Assembly (NCBI RefSeq): GCF_003148495.1
Contig: NZ_QGGH01000002.1
Span: 248,001-312,000 of the forward strand
Reading direction: 5' to 3'
DNA: 64,000 nt
Origin: Mesorhizobium loti
GTDB taxonomy: Bacteria > Pseudomonadota > Alphaproteobacteria > Rhizobiales > Rhizobiaceae
Numbering within the stretch: position 1 is the first letter of the stretch; every line of letters begins with the position of its first letter. The position numbers were made by a program, and so were the translations under genes. Under the pieces are notes generated by a model. It was not told where the DNA came from, did no database searches, and saw only the letters and a program-made list of their open reading frames with translations. This document shows, one piece after another, positions 7,968-19,602 of the stretch.

Positions 7968-8712
7968 GTCCGGCTCGAACCGGAGGCCTGAGACCGGCGC
8001 CTTCTTCCAGCGCGACCGGACCTGGCATCCGCCTGTTCTGACGCCGAACTACAAGACCTCCGTACTGCGCTCGCCGCAAAAGGCGCCGCTGTCGTTCGAC
8101 AACACGCTGTCGGAGATTGCAGGCCCGGTCTTCGGTCACGCCATGCTCGGCGAACTCGACGCCGACCTGATCCACAATTTCGCCAGACCTGGCGAGAGCG
8201 CGCTCGGCGAGCGCATCATCGTCTATGGCCGGGTGCTCGACGAACGCGGCGTTGGCGTGCCCGGCGCGCTGCTCGAATTCTGGCAGGCCAATGCCGGTGG
8301 CCGCTATCGCCACAAAAGGGACGGCTATCTGGCGCCGCTCGACCCGAACTTCGGCGGCTGCGGCCGCACTATTACAGGCGAGGATGGCGGCTATGCGTTT
8401 CGCACCGTCAAGCCCGGTCCCTATCCCTGGCCGAACGGGCCGAACGACTGGCGGCCCTCGCATATCCATTTCTCTGTCTTTGGCCACGGCTTCGCGCAGC
8501 GGCTGATCACACAGATGTATTTCGAGGGCGACCCGCTGATCTGGCAATGCCCGATCGTGCGCGGCATCCCCGACAAGGCGGCCATCGAGACGCTGATCGC
8601 TGCGCTCGACATGCAAGCGACGATCCCCTTCGACGCGCGCGCCTACAAGTTCGACATCGTGCTGCGCGGGCGCCGCGCGTCGCTGTTCGAAAACAGGCCG
8701 GAGGGCAACTGA
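7957..8712 (+). CDS. pcaH: Protocatechuate 3,4-dioxygenase, beta subunit
   Basis: A 251-residue intradiol dioxygenase subunit that carries the Fe(III) site. The four expected iron ligands are visible as Tyr117 (GRYRHK), Tyr156 (GPYPWPN), His169 and His171 (RPSHIHFS); the spacing is identical to Tyr108, Tyr147, His160 and His162 of the Pseudomonas enzyme. An N-terminal extension of about 60 residues precedes the beta-sandwich, as in other beta subunits. With PcaG it opens protocatechuate to beta-carboxy-cis,cis-muconate. The ATG at 7957 was chosen over upstream in-frame codons that lie inside pcaC. Its stop overlaps the pcaG start by one base. Confidence 0.96.
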   Translation: MPAKSGSNRRPETGAFFQRDRTWHPPVLTPNYKTSVLRSPQKAPLSFDNTLSEIAGPVFGHAMLGELDADLIHNFARPGESALGERIIVYGRVLDERGVGVPGALLEFWQANAGGRYRHKRDGYLAPLDPNFGGCGRTITGEDGGYAFRTVKPGPYPWPNGPNDWRPSHIHFSVFGHGFAQRLITQMYFEGDPLIWQCPIVRGIPDKAAIETLIAALDMQATIPFDARAYKFDIVLRGRRASLFENRPEGN

Positions 8713-9326
8713 TGGCTCAATCGCTCGACCGGCTCAGGGAAAGCCCCTCGCAGACCGCCGGACCCTACGTCCATATCGGGCTGACGCCCAATTTCTGCGG
8801 CATCGGCGGCGTCTATCCCAGCGATCTCGGCGCCACCATGGTCAACGACAAGACCAAAGGCGAGCGCATCGGCTTGCGCATCCGGGTGCTCGACGGCACC
8901 GGCACACCGCTCAAGGACGCGCTGATCGAGATCTGGCAAGCGGATGCCGACGGGCTCTACAATTCGCCGGCCGAATTGCGCGGCGCTGCCGATCCGAATT
9001 TCTTCGGCTGGGGCCGTCGCCCGACCGACATGGACACCGGTCTGTGCACGTTCGACACGATCAAGCCGGGCCGCGTGCCTTCGAATGATGGCCGCCTGAT
9101 GGCCCCGCACATCACCCTCTGGATCGTCGCGCGCGGCATCAATCTCGGCCTGCACACACGGCTGTATTTTTCCGACGAGGAAAAGGCCAATGCCGGGGAT
9201 TCGATCCTGGCGCGCATCGAGCATCGCGTTCGCGTGCCGACGCTGATCGCCGAGCGCAACGGCGACACCTACGTCTTCGACGTCCATCTCCAGGGGGAGA
9301 AGGAAACGGTCTTCTTCGACAGCTGA
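8712..9326 (+). CDS. pcaG: Protocatechuate 3,4-dioxygenase, alpha subunit
   Basis: A 204-residue partner of PcaH. It keeps the intradiol dioxygenase fold (SPSQTAGPYVHIGL, then VLDGTGTPLKDALIEIWQADADGLY) but lacks the full iron ligand set: the region matching the two His of PcaH reads APHITL. This is normal for alpha subunits, which shape the active site without binding iron. It is coupled to pcaH by a TGATG junction and followed by pcaB after 19 nt. Confidence 0.95.
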   Translation: MAQSLDRLRESPSQTAGPYVHIGLTPNFCGIGGVYPSDLGATMVNDKTKGERIGLRIRVLDGTGTPLKDALIEIWQADADGLYNSPAELRGAADPNFFGWGRRPTDMDTGLCTFDTIKPGRVPSNDGRLMAPHITLWIVARGINLGLHTRLYFSDEEKANAGDSILARIEHRVRVPTLIAERNGDTYVFDVHLQGEKETVFFDS

Positions 9327-9345
9327 TGCTCAGGAGACGTGCGAC

Positions 9346-11570
<2,225 letters not shown>

Positions 11571-11580
11571 AGGCTGCGGA

Positions 11581-12051
11581 TCATCCGGCGCCTTGCTGCC
11601 TGGCAAAATCCAAAAGCATCGGGCGCTGCCCCTTGAGGATCTTCACTTCGGCCTCGGGCAAGGTGAACCAGCCTGCTCTGTCGACCTCCGGGAACGCCTT
11701 CAGGGATCCCGATCTTGGCGGCCATTCCATGGTGAAGCTGTTGCTCTTGATGGTGGTTACGTCGATGTCGATGGTCGCCTCGACAGACCAGGCCGAGACG
11801 ATCTTGCCGCCCGGTTGCCTGTAGTCGCCGAGCCGCGCGAACGAGCCATCGACCTTGACGCCAAGCTCTTCCTCTGTCTCGCGTTGCGCTGCCGTCAACT
11901 CGTCCTCATTCTCGTCGACAAGACCCTTCGGTATCGACCACGCACCATCGTCCTTCTTCGCCCAGAACGGTCCGCCTGGGTGGACCAGCAACACCCTGAG
12001 ATCGCCGTCGCTGCGGCGATAGATCAGCAATCCCGCGCTGTGTTTTGCCAT
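11581..12051 (-). CDS. Nudix hydrolase
   Basis: A 156-residue Nudix-fold pyrophosphohydrolase. The Nudix box G-x5-E-x7-REUXEEXGU is seen as GLVDENE, then RETEEELGV, about residues 60-82. A WSIPKG strand precedes it, as in the YtkD/DUF4 type of Nudix proteins. The ATG at 12051 (MAKHSAG) was chosen over an upstream in-frame ATG that adds 43 residues unlike the family. The substrate cannot be told from sequence. It converges on pobA with only 10 bp between, so it is not part of that operon. Confidence 0.85.
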   Translation of the reverse strand: MAKHSAGLLIYRRSDGDLRVLLVHPGGPFWAKKDDGAWSIPKGLVDENEDELTAAQRETEEELGVKVDGSFARLGDYRQPGGKIVSAWSVEATIDIDVTTIKSNSFTMEWPPRSGSLKAFPEVDRAGWFTLPEAEVKILKGQRPMLLDFARQQGAG

Positions 12052-12223
12052 TTTATACGTCCGTCTGCAAAGCCGGCAGCCTGCCGATGGTCCTTGAATC
12101 GTTGACGCGAACCTTGCACCAAGGGATTGCGACGCTATGTCTGGCGCGTCTGCATTGCACCTCACGCGCGAGTCCGGCAATCTGACACCATCGCTTATTT
12201 GGCGGCACGAAGGCTAGGTGACG

Positions 12224-12757
12224 ATGCAACTCGGTCTTATTGGCTACTATAGCGACTTCGTGGTGTATCCGCTGGTGATCGCCGTGCTGGCAGTGGCCGG
12301 ATTGCTTGAGGCCGGCGAAGAGAGTGCGCCAGGCTGGATAGGTACGGTCCTCGCCTGTCTCGGCCTCTGGACGCTGACCGAATACCTCCTGCACAGGTTC
12401 GTCCTTCACCACATTCCCTACATCAAGGACCTGCATGATCGTCATCATGTCGAGGAGCGCAGTTCGGTGGGCACGCCGACCTGGCTCAGCCTCGGGGTGC
12501 ATGCCCTGGTCGCGTTTGTGCCCGTTTGGGTGGTCTCGGACTTCGCAACCGCGAGCGCGGTAAGCTGCGGGCTGATGCTGGGGTACCTCTGGTACATCAG
12601 CGTCCACCATATGATTCATCATTGGCATCCCACCCATCCGAGCTACCTCTACACGCTCAAGCGCCGCCACGCCGTGCATCATCACATCGACGAATCGGTT
12701 AATTTCGGTGTTACGTCGGCACTTTGGGATCGGGTCTTCGGTACGGCGCGGCTCTGA
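12224..12757 (+). CDS. Fatty acid hydroxylase superfamily membrane protein
   Basis: A 177-residue polytopic protein with the His clusters of the sterol desaturase / fatty acid hydroxylase family: HRFVLHH near residue 57, HDRHH near 71, HHMIHHWH near 127 and HAVHHH near 148. These would hold a di-iron centre on the cytoplasmic side, with hydrophobic spans between them. The substrate is unknown; related bacterial proteins hydroxylate lipids or carotenoids. The ATG at 12224 is preferred because AAGG lies 10 nt upstream; a GTG two codons earlier is possible. It stands alone, divergent from the Nudix gene. Confidence 0.75.
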   Translation: MQLGLIGYYSDFVVYPLVIAVLAVAGLLEAGEESAPGWIGTVLACLGLWTLTEYLLHRFVLHHIPYIKDLHDRHHVEERSSVGTPTWLSLGVHALVAFVPVWVVSDFATASAVSCGLMLGYLWYISVHHMIHHWHPTHPSYLYTLKRRHAVHHHIDESVNFGVTSALWDRVFGTARL

Positions 12758-12778
12758 AGCCAGTTCAGCCTCGGCCGT

Positions 12779-13804
12779 TCAACGCCTTTTGCCGCGACCC
12801 CCGGGTGACTTCGCGCCGCGAGGGCCGCTCTGAACCGGCGTGTTGTTCTGGTTTTCGTCGGACAGTTTGCGCCAACGGGCAAGGCGCTCCGGGTCGAGCG
12901 TCCCGGCCTTCAGGGCCGCCTGCACCGCGCAGCCTGGCTCATGCACATGCGTGCAGTCGCGGAACTTGCACAGCGGGGCGAGCTCGGTGATTTCGGCAAA
13001 CAGCGTGTCGATGCCATAGCCGACATCGCTGACCTGCAGCGTCCGCATGCCCGGCGTGTCGATCACCCAGCCGCCGCCGGCAATGGAATGCAGCGATCGC
13101 GACGTGGTGGTGTGGCGTCCCTTGGAATCGTGCTCGCGAATGCCTCCGGTCTGTTGCGGCGATTGCTGCGCCGATCCGGCCAGCGTGTTGACCAACGTAG
13201 ACTTGCCGACCCCGGAGGAGCCGATCAGCGCCACCGTCTGGCCAGCACCACACCAGGCAGCCAAGACGGTTGCCGCATCCGATGTGCGGGGATTTAGCAT
13301 CACGACCGGCAATCCACGCTGCAACGCCGCAGCCTGCCTTTCATACGCCTCGGCGTCTTCAGCGGTGTCGGCCTTGGTCAGCAGGATCACCGGCGTCGTT
13401 CCGGCCTCATTGGCCAGCGCCAGATAGCGCTCGAGCCGGGCGGGATTGAAGTCTGCATTGCACGAGGTGACGATGAACAGTGTGTCGACATTGGCCGCGG
13501 CAAGCTGCGGCACCCTGCCGCCCTGGGTGCGGCGTTCCAGCACCGTCTTGCGGGTCAGGCGGCGCTGGACCAGGTGCTCATGCCCATCGACCAGCACCCA
13601 GTCGCCGACGGCATAGTCACCGGTGTTCGCCTGTGCCGGCAGCGTCAGATCGACCGGCCCTGCCTGGGAGAGGCCGGTCAGGCGGTCGCGATGGACCGTG
13701 GCGATCCGCGTCGGGACGAAATTGGCGTCGCCGGGTTCGAGCTGGTCGCCGAAAAATTCCGTCCAGCCCAGGCTGGCGAGCGATGGCGTGGAGTGATCCG
13801 TCAC
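12779..13804 (-). CDS. rsgA: Ribosome small-subunit maturation GTPase RsgA
   Basis: About 341 residues with the circularly permuted GTPase order that marks RsgA/YjeQ: an N-terminal OB-fold, then G4 (TKAD), G1 (GSSGVGKSTLVN) and G3 (DTPGMR), ending in a zinc knuckle (CKFRDCTHVHEPGC). It acts on the 30S subunit late in assembly. The start is uncertain: the frame is open to an ATG at 13918, but the upstream part looks like noise, and the GTG at 13804 gives MTDHSTPSLASLGW, which matches the usual RsgA beginning. No clear ribosome site was found for any candidate. The C terminus is basic (SPGGRGKRR). Confidence 0.9.
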   Translation of the reverse strand: MTDHSTPSLASLGWTEFFGDQLEPGDANFVPTRIATVHRDRLTGLSQAGPVDLTLPAQANTGDYAVGDWVLVDGHEHLVQRRLTRKTVLERRTQGGRVPQLAAANVDTLFIVTSCNADFNPARLERYLALANEAGTTPVILLTKADTAEDAEAYERQAAALQRGLPVVMLNPRTSDAATVLAAWCGAGQTVALIGSSGVGKSTLVNTLAGSAQQSPQQTGGIREHDSKGRHTTTSRSLHSIAGGGWVIDTPGMRTLQVSDVGYGIDTLFAEITELAPLCKFRDCTHVHEPGCAVQAALKAGTLDPERLARWRKLSDENQNNTPVQSGPRGAKSPGGRGKRR

Positions 13805-13960
13805 GGCTTTGACCACGGCGTCGCGGACATTAGACAGTATCCCTGGCAAAATCGAAGGAGAGGCGGACCACGACCTCGGGCGGGCGATTGCCCTGCTGTA
13901 TGGGCGGCATGACGGCATTTGGCAAGCAGGGCCGTGGTCCGAGCGGCAAGCTTCTGCAGC

Positions 13961-14836
13961 TTATCCCTTGATCGCGGAGCCGACGATGGAATCGACGAAA
14001 AAGCGCTGCAGGAAGACGAACAGCAGCAGCGGCGGCAGTACGGCGAGCGTGGCGCCGGCCATCACCAGGCCGGTGTTGACCGCGCCCCTGTTGTAGCTGA
14101 GCAGGCGGCTGAGGCTGATGACGATCGGATAGGCGTCCGCATTGCCCTGCAGCACGGTCAGCGGCCACAAATAGCTGTTCCAGTGATAGACGAAGGCAAA
14201 CAGCGCCAGTGCCGCGATCGCCGGCGCGACGCTCGGCGCCACAATCTTGAACAGGATCAGCAGCTCCGACGCGCCATCCATGCGCGCGGCGTCGATCAGA
14301 TCGTCCGGCACGCCAGCGATGAATTGGCGCATCAGGAAGATGCCGAAGGCATTGGCGAGATTGGGTACGATGATGCCCGCCAGGCTGGCGTTGAGCCCGA
14401 TCGATCCGACGAGGCGGTAGAGCGGGATCAGCGTCACGATCGGCGGCAGGAACATGGTGGCGATCAGCACCGAAAACAGCAGCGACTTGGCGGGGAAGTG
14501 GTATTTGGCGAAGGCGTAGCCGGCCATCATGCTGGTGAGGAGGATGCCGGCGGTCGTGATCGAGGCGATGACCAGAGAGTTCCACATCGAGCGGCCGACA
14601 TTGACCACGCCCGAAACCTTCTCATAGGCGTCGAGGCTCGGCGTGCCGGGGATCCACACCGGTGGCACCTGCATGCTCTCGGCCGGGGTTTTGAGACTCG
14701 ACAGCACCATCCACAGCAGCGGGAAGGCCGAGGCGACGGCGACGAGCAGCATCAGCGTTGCCAGCAGCGCCTTGCGGCCCGACGGGCGTCTGCGCGGCAA
14801 CCAGCTCGACGATCCGGAAAACCCCCGCGCCGTCAT
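13961..14836 (-). CDS. ABC sugar importer permease, MalG family
   Basis: A 291-residue carbohydrate ABC permease of the MalG/LacG type with six hydrophobic spans. The EAA-like coupling motif IDAARMDGASELLILFKIVAPSVAP lies near residue 195. An N-terminal tail with RRRPSGRKALL precedes the first helix. It overlaps the MalF-type gene by 4 bp and is last in the minus-strand operon of this pair. No ATPase gene follows; the next gene is rsgA. Confidence 0.9.
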   Translation of the reverse strand: MTARGFSGSSSWLPRRRPSGRKALLATLMLLVAVASAFPLLWMVLSSLKTPAESMQVPPVWIPGTPSLDAYEKVSGVVNVGRSMWNSLVIASITTAGILLTSMMAGYAFAKYHFPAKSLLFSVLIATMFLPPIVTLIPLYRLVGSIGLNASLAGIIVPNLANAFGIFLMRQFIAGVPDDLIDAARMDGASELLILFKIVAPSVAPAIAALALFAFVYHWNSYLWPLTVLQGNADAYPIVISLSRLLSYNRGAVNTGLVMAGATLAVLPPLLLFVFLQRFFVDSIVGSAIKG

Positions 14837-15723
14837 TCGTCGTCCTTCCGGTTGACCAGGGCGAACAGCGCGCAGACCACGACGATCAGCGACAGCATCA
14901 GCATGACCGCCATCGCTGAGCCCAGCCCGCCCTGCGCGCGCTCGATGCCGACGCGGCGGATGTGGTAGGTCAGCACATTGGTCGAGCCGACCGGCCCGCC
15001 CTGGGTGATGAGCGCGACCGGCTCGAACACCTGCACCGCGTTGATGATGGCGATGACGGCGCTGAACAACAGCGTGCGCCGCAGCAGCGGCAGGGTGATG
15101 AAGCGGAACTGCTCGCGCCGGTTGGCGCCGTCCAGCTTTGCTGCCTCATAGAGGCTGCCGGGGATCTGCGTCAGCCCGGCGATCGCCAGCACGGTGAAAT
15201 AGCCGACCTGCTGCCAGACATTGAGGAAGACGATCGACAGCAGCGCCGAGCGCGGCGAGGACAGCCACGGCTGCGGGCCGATGCCGATCAGGCCGAGCAT
15301 CTGGTTGAGCGGCCCTTCGCTCGGCGAATAGAGTTTTGACCAGACCAGCGCCACAGCGATCATCGGCACCATGTAGGTGGCAAACAGCACGGTTCTCAGC
15401 GCCGTGCCGCCGGCGACGTCGCGCTGATAGACCATCAGCCCGAACACAACGGAAAGCGGCAGGATCAGGATGACCGACAGCGCCGTGTAGATCGCGGTGT
15501 TGGCAAGCGCGCCCTTGAAGTCACGGCCGACCGAGGTCGGGCCAAAAATCTCGCGGAAATTGTCGAGGCCGATGAAGCTTGCACTGGAAAACGGTGTCTG
15601 CGTCGACCAGTCCTGGACAGACAGCCAGACGGTAAGCAGCATCGGCAAGAGGACAAAGACGCCAATCAGCGTCACGGCGGGCGCCAGCATGATGCCCGCC
15701 GAGGCACGGTACCTGTTGATCAT
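14833..15723 (-). CDS. ABC sugar importer permease, MalF family
   Basis: A 296-residue permease with six hydrophobic spans. The coupling motif YEAAKLDGANRREQFRFITLPLL lies near residue 200, and LSVQDWS and GLDNFREIF near the start are typical of MalF/UgpA-type proteins. It starts 9 nt after the binding-protein stop and overlaps the MalG-type gene by 4 bp. The three genes together make a binding protein plus two permeases without a motor protein. Confidence 0.9.
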   Translation of the reverse strand: MINRYRASAGIMLAPAVTLIGVFVLLPMLLTVWLSVQDWSTQTPFSSASFIGLDNFREIFGPTSVGRDFKGALANTAIYTALSVILILPLSVVFGLMVYQRDVAGGTALRTVLFATYMVPMIAVALVWSKLYSPSEGPLNQMLGLIGIGPQPWLSSPRSALLSIVFLNVWQQVGYFTVLAIAGLTQIPGSLYEAAKLDGANRREQFRFITLPLLRRTLLFSAVIAIINAVQVFEPVALITQGGPVGSTNVLTYHIRRVGIERAQGGLGSAMAVMLMLSLIVVVCALFALVNRKDDE

Positions 15724-15732
15724 GGCTCCAGT

Positions 15733-17025
15733 CTACTTGGCGGCGCGCTCCAGGATAGAGGTGGCGTCGGCCTGCGCCGTCGCCTGAGCATCCTTGGCCG
15801 AGACCTGGCCATACTGCAATGCTTCGAGCGTCTGCTGCAGGGATTCGCTGAACTCCTGACCACCCGGCACCACCGGGAAGGGCTTTGCATCGGCCAGCAC
15901 GCTGACATAGCCGGACAGGAACTCGGAGCCGAGCTTGTCCTTGTGTGCCTCGATATCGGACAGGCGCGACGGTAGGATGCCCATCGACATCAGGATGTCG
16001 GACATCGCCGAGGCGCCGTTCTTGCCAGACTTCGGATTGTTCAGCCAGGCCAGGAAATCCCAGGCCGCCTTCTGCTCGGCCGCGCCGGCATTGGCGTTGA
16101 CCACGGTCATCCAGGAATAGGAGATCGAATGCGGCTTGTCGCCGCTCGGGCCGACCGGGATCGGCGCGGTGGCGATATCAGCGAACTTGTCGCCCATGCC
16201 GCTCTTCAGCGCGCTCTCCCACCAGTTGGCCATGATGATCATGCCGGTCTTGCCGGAGACGAAATTGTCGAGGAACGGGCCGGTTGTGTTGGCGTCGGCC
16301 GTCGCCATGGCGGGCACGCTGGCGCCCGACTTGATCAGGTCTTCGTAGAGCTGGAAGGCTTCAGTGGCCTGCGAGCTGTCCAGTACCGGCTTGCCGTCCT
16401 TGACCAGATCGCCGCCGTTGGACACCAGCAGCGAGGCGAAGGGGTGGACGACGCCCGCCGCCCAGGAATTGATCATGCCAAAACCCTGCTGGCCGGCATC
16501 CTTGTTGGTCAGCTTCTTGGCCGCGTCCTTGAACTCGTCCCAGGTCTTCGGGGCAGCAGTGATACCGGCCTGCTTGAACAGCGCCTTGTTGTAATTCAGC
16601 GCGTAGACGTCGATCTCGTTGGGAATGCCGTAGAGTTTGCCGCCGACCGAGGCGGCGCTGACGACGCCCGCCGGCCAGGCGTCCTTGACCTCGCCGGCGA
16701 CCGCATCGGGGGCAGGCGCGACAAGCTTGTCGCGGGCGAGTTCGGGCAGCCACAGATCGTAGATACCGCCGATGGTCGGGCCGTCCGAGCCGCCGCCCTG
16801 GGAGCGCAGCGTGGTCAAGAGATCGCCGAACGGAACGGCGCGTACGGTGACGCTGACGTCGGGATTGGTCTTCGCATAGTCCTTGGCCGCCGCTTCCAGC
16901 AGCGCGACGGTCTCGGGCGACCAATGCGTCAAATAGGAGATGTTGACCGATTGCGCCCAACTGGTGACGGGCAGGAGCGCCAGGCTCGCGGCCAGGGCCA
17001 GTTTCGAAGTCCAGGCAACAGACAT
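15733..17025 (-). CDS. ABC sugar-binding protein (family 1)
   Basis: A 430-residue extracellular solute-binding protein of family 1. A Sec signal peptide is visible (KLALAASLALLPVTSWAQS, cleavage after AQ-S or nearby). The mature domain starts VNISYLTHWSPETVALLEAAAKDYAKTNPDV, and the family block WWESALKSGMG lies near 265. The ATG has GAGGATGAGGA just upstream. It is the first gene of a minus-strand operon with two permeases. It shares a 322-bp divergent control region with a second binding protein of the same family, and they are clearly different sequences. The ligand is unknown. Confidence 0.9.
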   Translation of the reverse strand: MSVAWTSKLALAASLALLPVTSWAQSVNISYLTHWSPETVALLEAAAKDYAKTNPDVSVTVRAVPFGDLLTTLRSQGGGSDGPTIGGIYDLWLPELARDKLVAPAPDAVAGEVKDAWPAGVVSAASVGGKLYGIPNEIDVYALNYNKALFKQAGITAAPKTWDEFKDAAKKLTNKDAGQQGFGMINSWAAGVVHPFASLLVSNGGDLVKDGKPVLDSSQATEAFQLYEDLIKSGASVPAMATADANTTGPFLDNFVSGKTGMIIMANWWESALKSGMGDKFADIATAPIPVGPSGDKPHSISYSWMTVVNANAGAAEQKAAWDFLAWLNNPKSGKNGASAMSDILMSMGILPSRLSDIEAHKDKLGSEFLSGYVSVLADAKPFPVVPGGQEFSESLQQTLEALQYGQVSAKDAQATAQADATSILERAAK

Positions 17026-17347
17026 TCCTCATCCTCCACTTGGCATATCGATCGCGATGACGTTATGACAACATGAGACGATGGCGCAAGTGTCTGTTTG
17101 CGAAAAAGCTATGGATGACATCCAGCAGAATTTCCTTGCAGCAGCTTCGGCGGGAAATTTATGTATATTTAACAGTGAATTATGTCGAATTCTTGGGCGA
17201 AAGAGCCTGCCATCGCCGTTTCGCAGACGCGCCAGACCTCTTGCGAATGGCGCTATGTCGTTATAATGACTTTTCCGAGCGATTGACTCTTTCGCGGTGC
17301 CGAAGCGCCGCGAAACGCCAAGGACTGAGAACAATGGGAGACTGGCA
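17026..17347. promoter_or_regulatory. Divergent control region between two sugar importers
   Basis: No gene is supported here. A perfect -10 hexamer TATAAT lies at 17262-17267, with TTGCGA 15 nt upstream as a poor -35, placing a promoter for the plus-strand importer. The near-palindrome GTCGTTATAATGAC (17257-17270) overlaps that -10, so a repressor bound there would block it. The GntR regulator encoded at 22062 is the natural candidate, by inference. The middle (17140-17190) is AT-rich and may carry the opposite promoter. Confidence 0.5.
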
Positions 17348-18619
17348 ATGAGCATGCTTTCGATTCACCGACGCGTCGCACTTGGCCTGATCGGCGGCCT
17401 TGCCGCCGCTTGCACCGGCATCCTTTCCACCGTGCCGGCGAGGGCCGACAGCACCGTGACGCTATGGAGTTGGCGCACCGAGGACGAAGCCGCGATGCGC
17501 CGCATCTTCGACGCCTTCGAGGCCAAGAATCCAGGCATCAAGGTCAACATCCAGTTCACGCCGGATGCCGACTACCAGAATCGGCTGAGCACGGCGCTGC
17601 GCGGCGGCCGCGGTCCGGATATCGCCCAGCTCAAGGCCTATGGCGAATTGCAGCCCTTTGTCGATGCCGGCTATCTCGATGCGCTCGACGACAGCGTGCC
17701 GGAGCTGAAGAACATGGCGGACGCGGCCCTTGGCGGCGCGCGCGGCCGCACCGACGGCAAGGTTTATGGCGTGCCTTATTCAGTGCCGATGATGGGTGTG
17801 TTCTACAACCAGGACATCTTTGCCGCCCAAGGCATCGAGATACCCAAGACCTACAAGGATTTCGTCGCCGCCTGCGACAAGCTGAAGGCGGCCGGCATCA
17901 CGCCGATCGCCACCGGCGGCGCCAATGGCTCGGCCTGGGAACTGGAGATCGCCGTCGGTGTCGTCGGGCCTACCATCTACGGCCCCGGTTTCTACGACGA
18001 GATGATGACCGGCAAGGCGACCTTCGAGGACCCGCGCTATGTCGCGGCGCTGAAGCGTTTCGCCGAGCTGAAGCCTTATTTCCCGGATGGTTTCGCCGGC
18101 ATCGACTACACCACCGCGACGCAGCAGTTTATCGGCGGCAAGGCGGCGATGTTCCTTGGCGGTTCGTTCGAGAACGGCAGTTTCAAGGCGCAGAACCCGA
18201 AGCTGAAATTCTCGATCTTCCCGTTCCCCGCCGATGATGCGGGGGCAAAACTCTACACCTCGGCCTTCTCCGACGGTTCCTATGGCCTCGTTTCCGAAAG
18301 CGCCAACAAGGAAGCCGCCACCAAGGTGCTGGGCTTCATGGCCTCGGCCGAATTCGCGCAGATGTTCGCCGATGAGCTCGGCTGGCCGCCGGCCCGCACC
18401 GATGTCACGGTGAAGGACCCGGTGCTGGCTGAGATGATGGAGATGTCAAAGAATTCGACGCCCTACCTGACGCTGGTCGGCTTCCGCTGGCAGTCGCCGA
18501 CGGCCTCCTCGGTGCTGCAGTCGGAGATCATCGACATGGTCGAAGGCAACATCGCGCCGGAGAAGCTGGCGGCCGACATGCAGGCCGCTGTCGCCACCTG
18601 GTTCAAGCCGAAGCAGTAG
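17348..18619 (+). CDS. ABC sugar-binding protein (family 1)
   Basis: A 423-residue family 1 solute-binding protein. The signal peptide is long and hydrophobic (VALGLIGGLAAACTGILSTVPARADS). The mature part opens STVTLWSWRTEDEAAMRRIFDAFEAKNPGIKVN, typical of carbohydrate binders. The ATG at 17348 has GGGAG about 8 nt upstream; the in-frame codons upstream do not code for the family. It heads an operon of two permeases, a PIG-L protein, a ROK kinase, a GntR regulator and a SIS protein. The ligand is not known; the enzymes downstream suggest an acylated amino sugar. Confidence 0.9.
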   Translation: MSMLSIHRRVALGLIGGLAAACTGILSTVPARADSTVTLWSWRTEDEAAMRRIFDAFEAKNPGIKVNIQFTPDADYQNRLSTALRGGRGPDIAQLKAYGELQPFVDAGYLDALDDSVPELKNMADAALGGARGRTDGKVYGVPYSVPMMGVFYNQDIFAAQGIEIPKTYKDFVAACDKLKAAGITPIATGGANGSAWELEIAVGVVGPTIYGPGFYDEMMTGKATFEDPRYVAALKRFAELKPYFPDGFAGIDYTTATQQFIGGKAAMFLGGSFENGSFKAQNPKLKFSIFPFPADDAGAKLYTSAFSDGSYGLVSESANKEAATKVLGFMASAEFAQMFADELGWPPARTDVTVKDPVLAEMMEMSKNSTPYLTLVGFRWQSPTASSVLQSEIIDMVEGNIAPEKLAADMQAAVATWFKPKQ

Positions 18620-18624
18620 GAGTC

Positions 18625-18647
18625 GGCCGGTCGCATCGCGGCCGGCC
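18625..18647 (+). other. Intercistronic GC-rich hairpin after the binding-protein gene
   Basis: GGCCGG (18625-18630) pairs with CCGGCC (18642-18647), and the inner bases can extend the stem. No T run follows. Hairpins in this position, between a binding-protein gene and its permeases, commonly protect the upstream message so that the binding protein is made in excess. Confidence 0.55.
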
Positions 18648-18669
18648 TCTCACGGACAAAAAACAGCGC

Positions 18670-19602
18670 ATGAGCAACCTTCGCCGCACCAGCAGCCTTC
18701 GCCGCACGCAGCAGCGCATGGCTGTGCTGTTCATCCTGCCGGCGTTGGCGGTCTATGCGCTGTTCGTCCTCTATCCCTTGGCGATGTCGCTATGGGGCAG
18801 CTTCTTCATCTGGAAGGGGCTGCGCATGGTCGAGTTCGCCGGCCTGTCGAATTTTTCGCGGCTGTTTATCTTCCCCAGTGGCGCCCGGCTCTACGGCGCG
18901 CTGTGGCACAACACCGCCTGGTTCTTCGGCATCATGGTCTTCCAGAACGGCATCGGGCTGTTGTTCGCCTGGCTGCTGTTCCTGCGAGACAGGGGCGCTG
19001 CCTTCTTCCAGTCGGTCTTCTTCTTCCCGGCGGTGCTGAGCCCTGTCATCGTCGGCGCGCTGTGGCGCCTGTTGCTGGCCCCGGGCGGCGTCGTCGAATG
19101 GGCGCTCAACGGGCTTGGCCTGCATCAGGGCAGCCTGACCGTGCTCGGCAACAGCCATACGGCGCTCACTATGCTGATCGCCGTCGACGCCTGGAACTGG
19201 ATGGGCCTGCCGGTGCTGATCTATACCGCCGGCCTGCGCCAGATTTCCGGCCAGATCTTCGAGGCGGCAAAGCTCGACGGCGCAGGCAATGCGCGCATGC
19301 TGTTTTCGATCGCGCTGCCGCTGCTGATGCCGGCCATCGGCACGCTGACGACGCTGTCGTTCATCAACACCTTCAACCAGTTCGACATCGTCTATGTGAT
19401 GCAGGGCGTGCAGGGCAATCCGAGCTATTCGACCGACACGCTGGTGACCTATTTCTACCGGCTGGCCTTCGGCGCGGAGGGGGCGGTCGGCATCACCGAT
19501 ATCGGCCTGGCTCTGGCGCTGGGCACCATGCTGTTCCTGATCCTCAGCATCGGCACGCTCATGATGCTGCGCTTCTTCGACCGCCGCACGGTGCAGCTAT
19601 GA
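18670..19602 (+). CDS. ABC sugar importer permease, MalF family
   Basis: A 310-residue permease with a basic N terminus (RRTSSLRRTQQR) and six hydrophobic spans. The coupling motif FEAAKLDGAGNARMLFSIALPLL is near residue 200. It lies 50 nt after the binding-protein stop, with the hairpin between, and its last codons overlap the next permease start (ATGA). Confidence 0.9.
   Translation: MSNLRRTSSLRRTQQRMAVLFILPALAVYALFVLYPLAMSLWGSFFIWKGLRMVEFAGLSNFSRLFIFPSGARLYGALWHNTAWFFGIMVFQNGIGLLFAWLLFLRDRGAAFFQSVFFFPAVLSPVIVGALWRLLLAPGGVVEWALNGLGLHQGSLTVLGNSHTALTMLIAVDAWNWMGLPVLIYTAGLRQISGQIFEAAKLDGAGNARMLFSIALPLLMPAIGTLTTLSFINTFNQFDIVYVMQGVQGNPSYSTDTLVTYFYRLAFGAEGAVGITDIGLALALGTMLFLILSIGTLMMLRFFDRRTVQL

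Noticed and set aside
17081..17266. A 61-codon frame in the divergent importer control region
   Set aside because: No ribosome site, no recognisable domain, and it overlaps the promoter elements.
15733..18619. Divergent binding-protein genes as a simple duplication
   Set aside because: The two proteins share only the family fold; their N termini, key blocks and lengths differ, so they are not recent copies.
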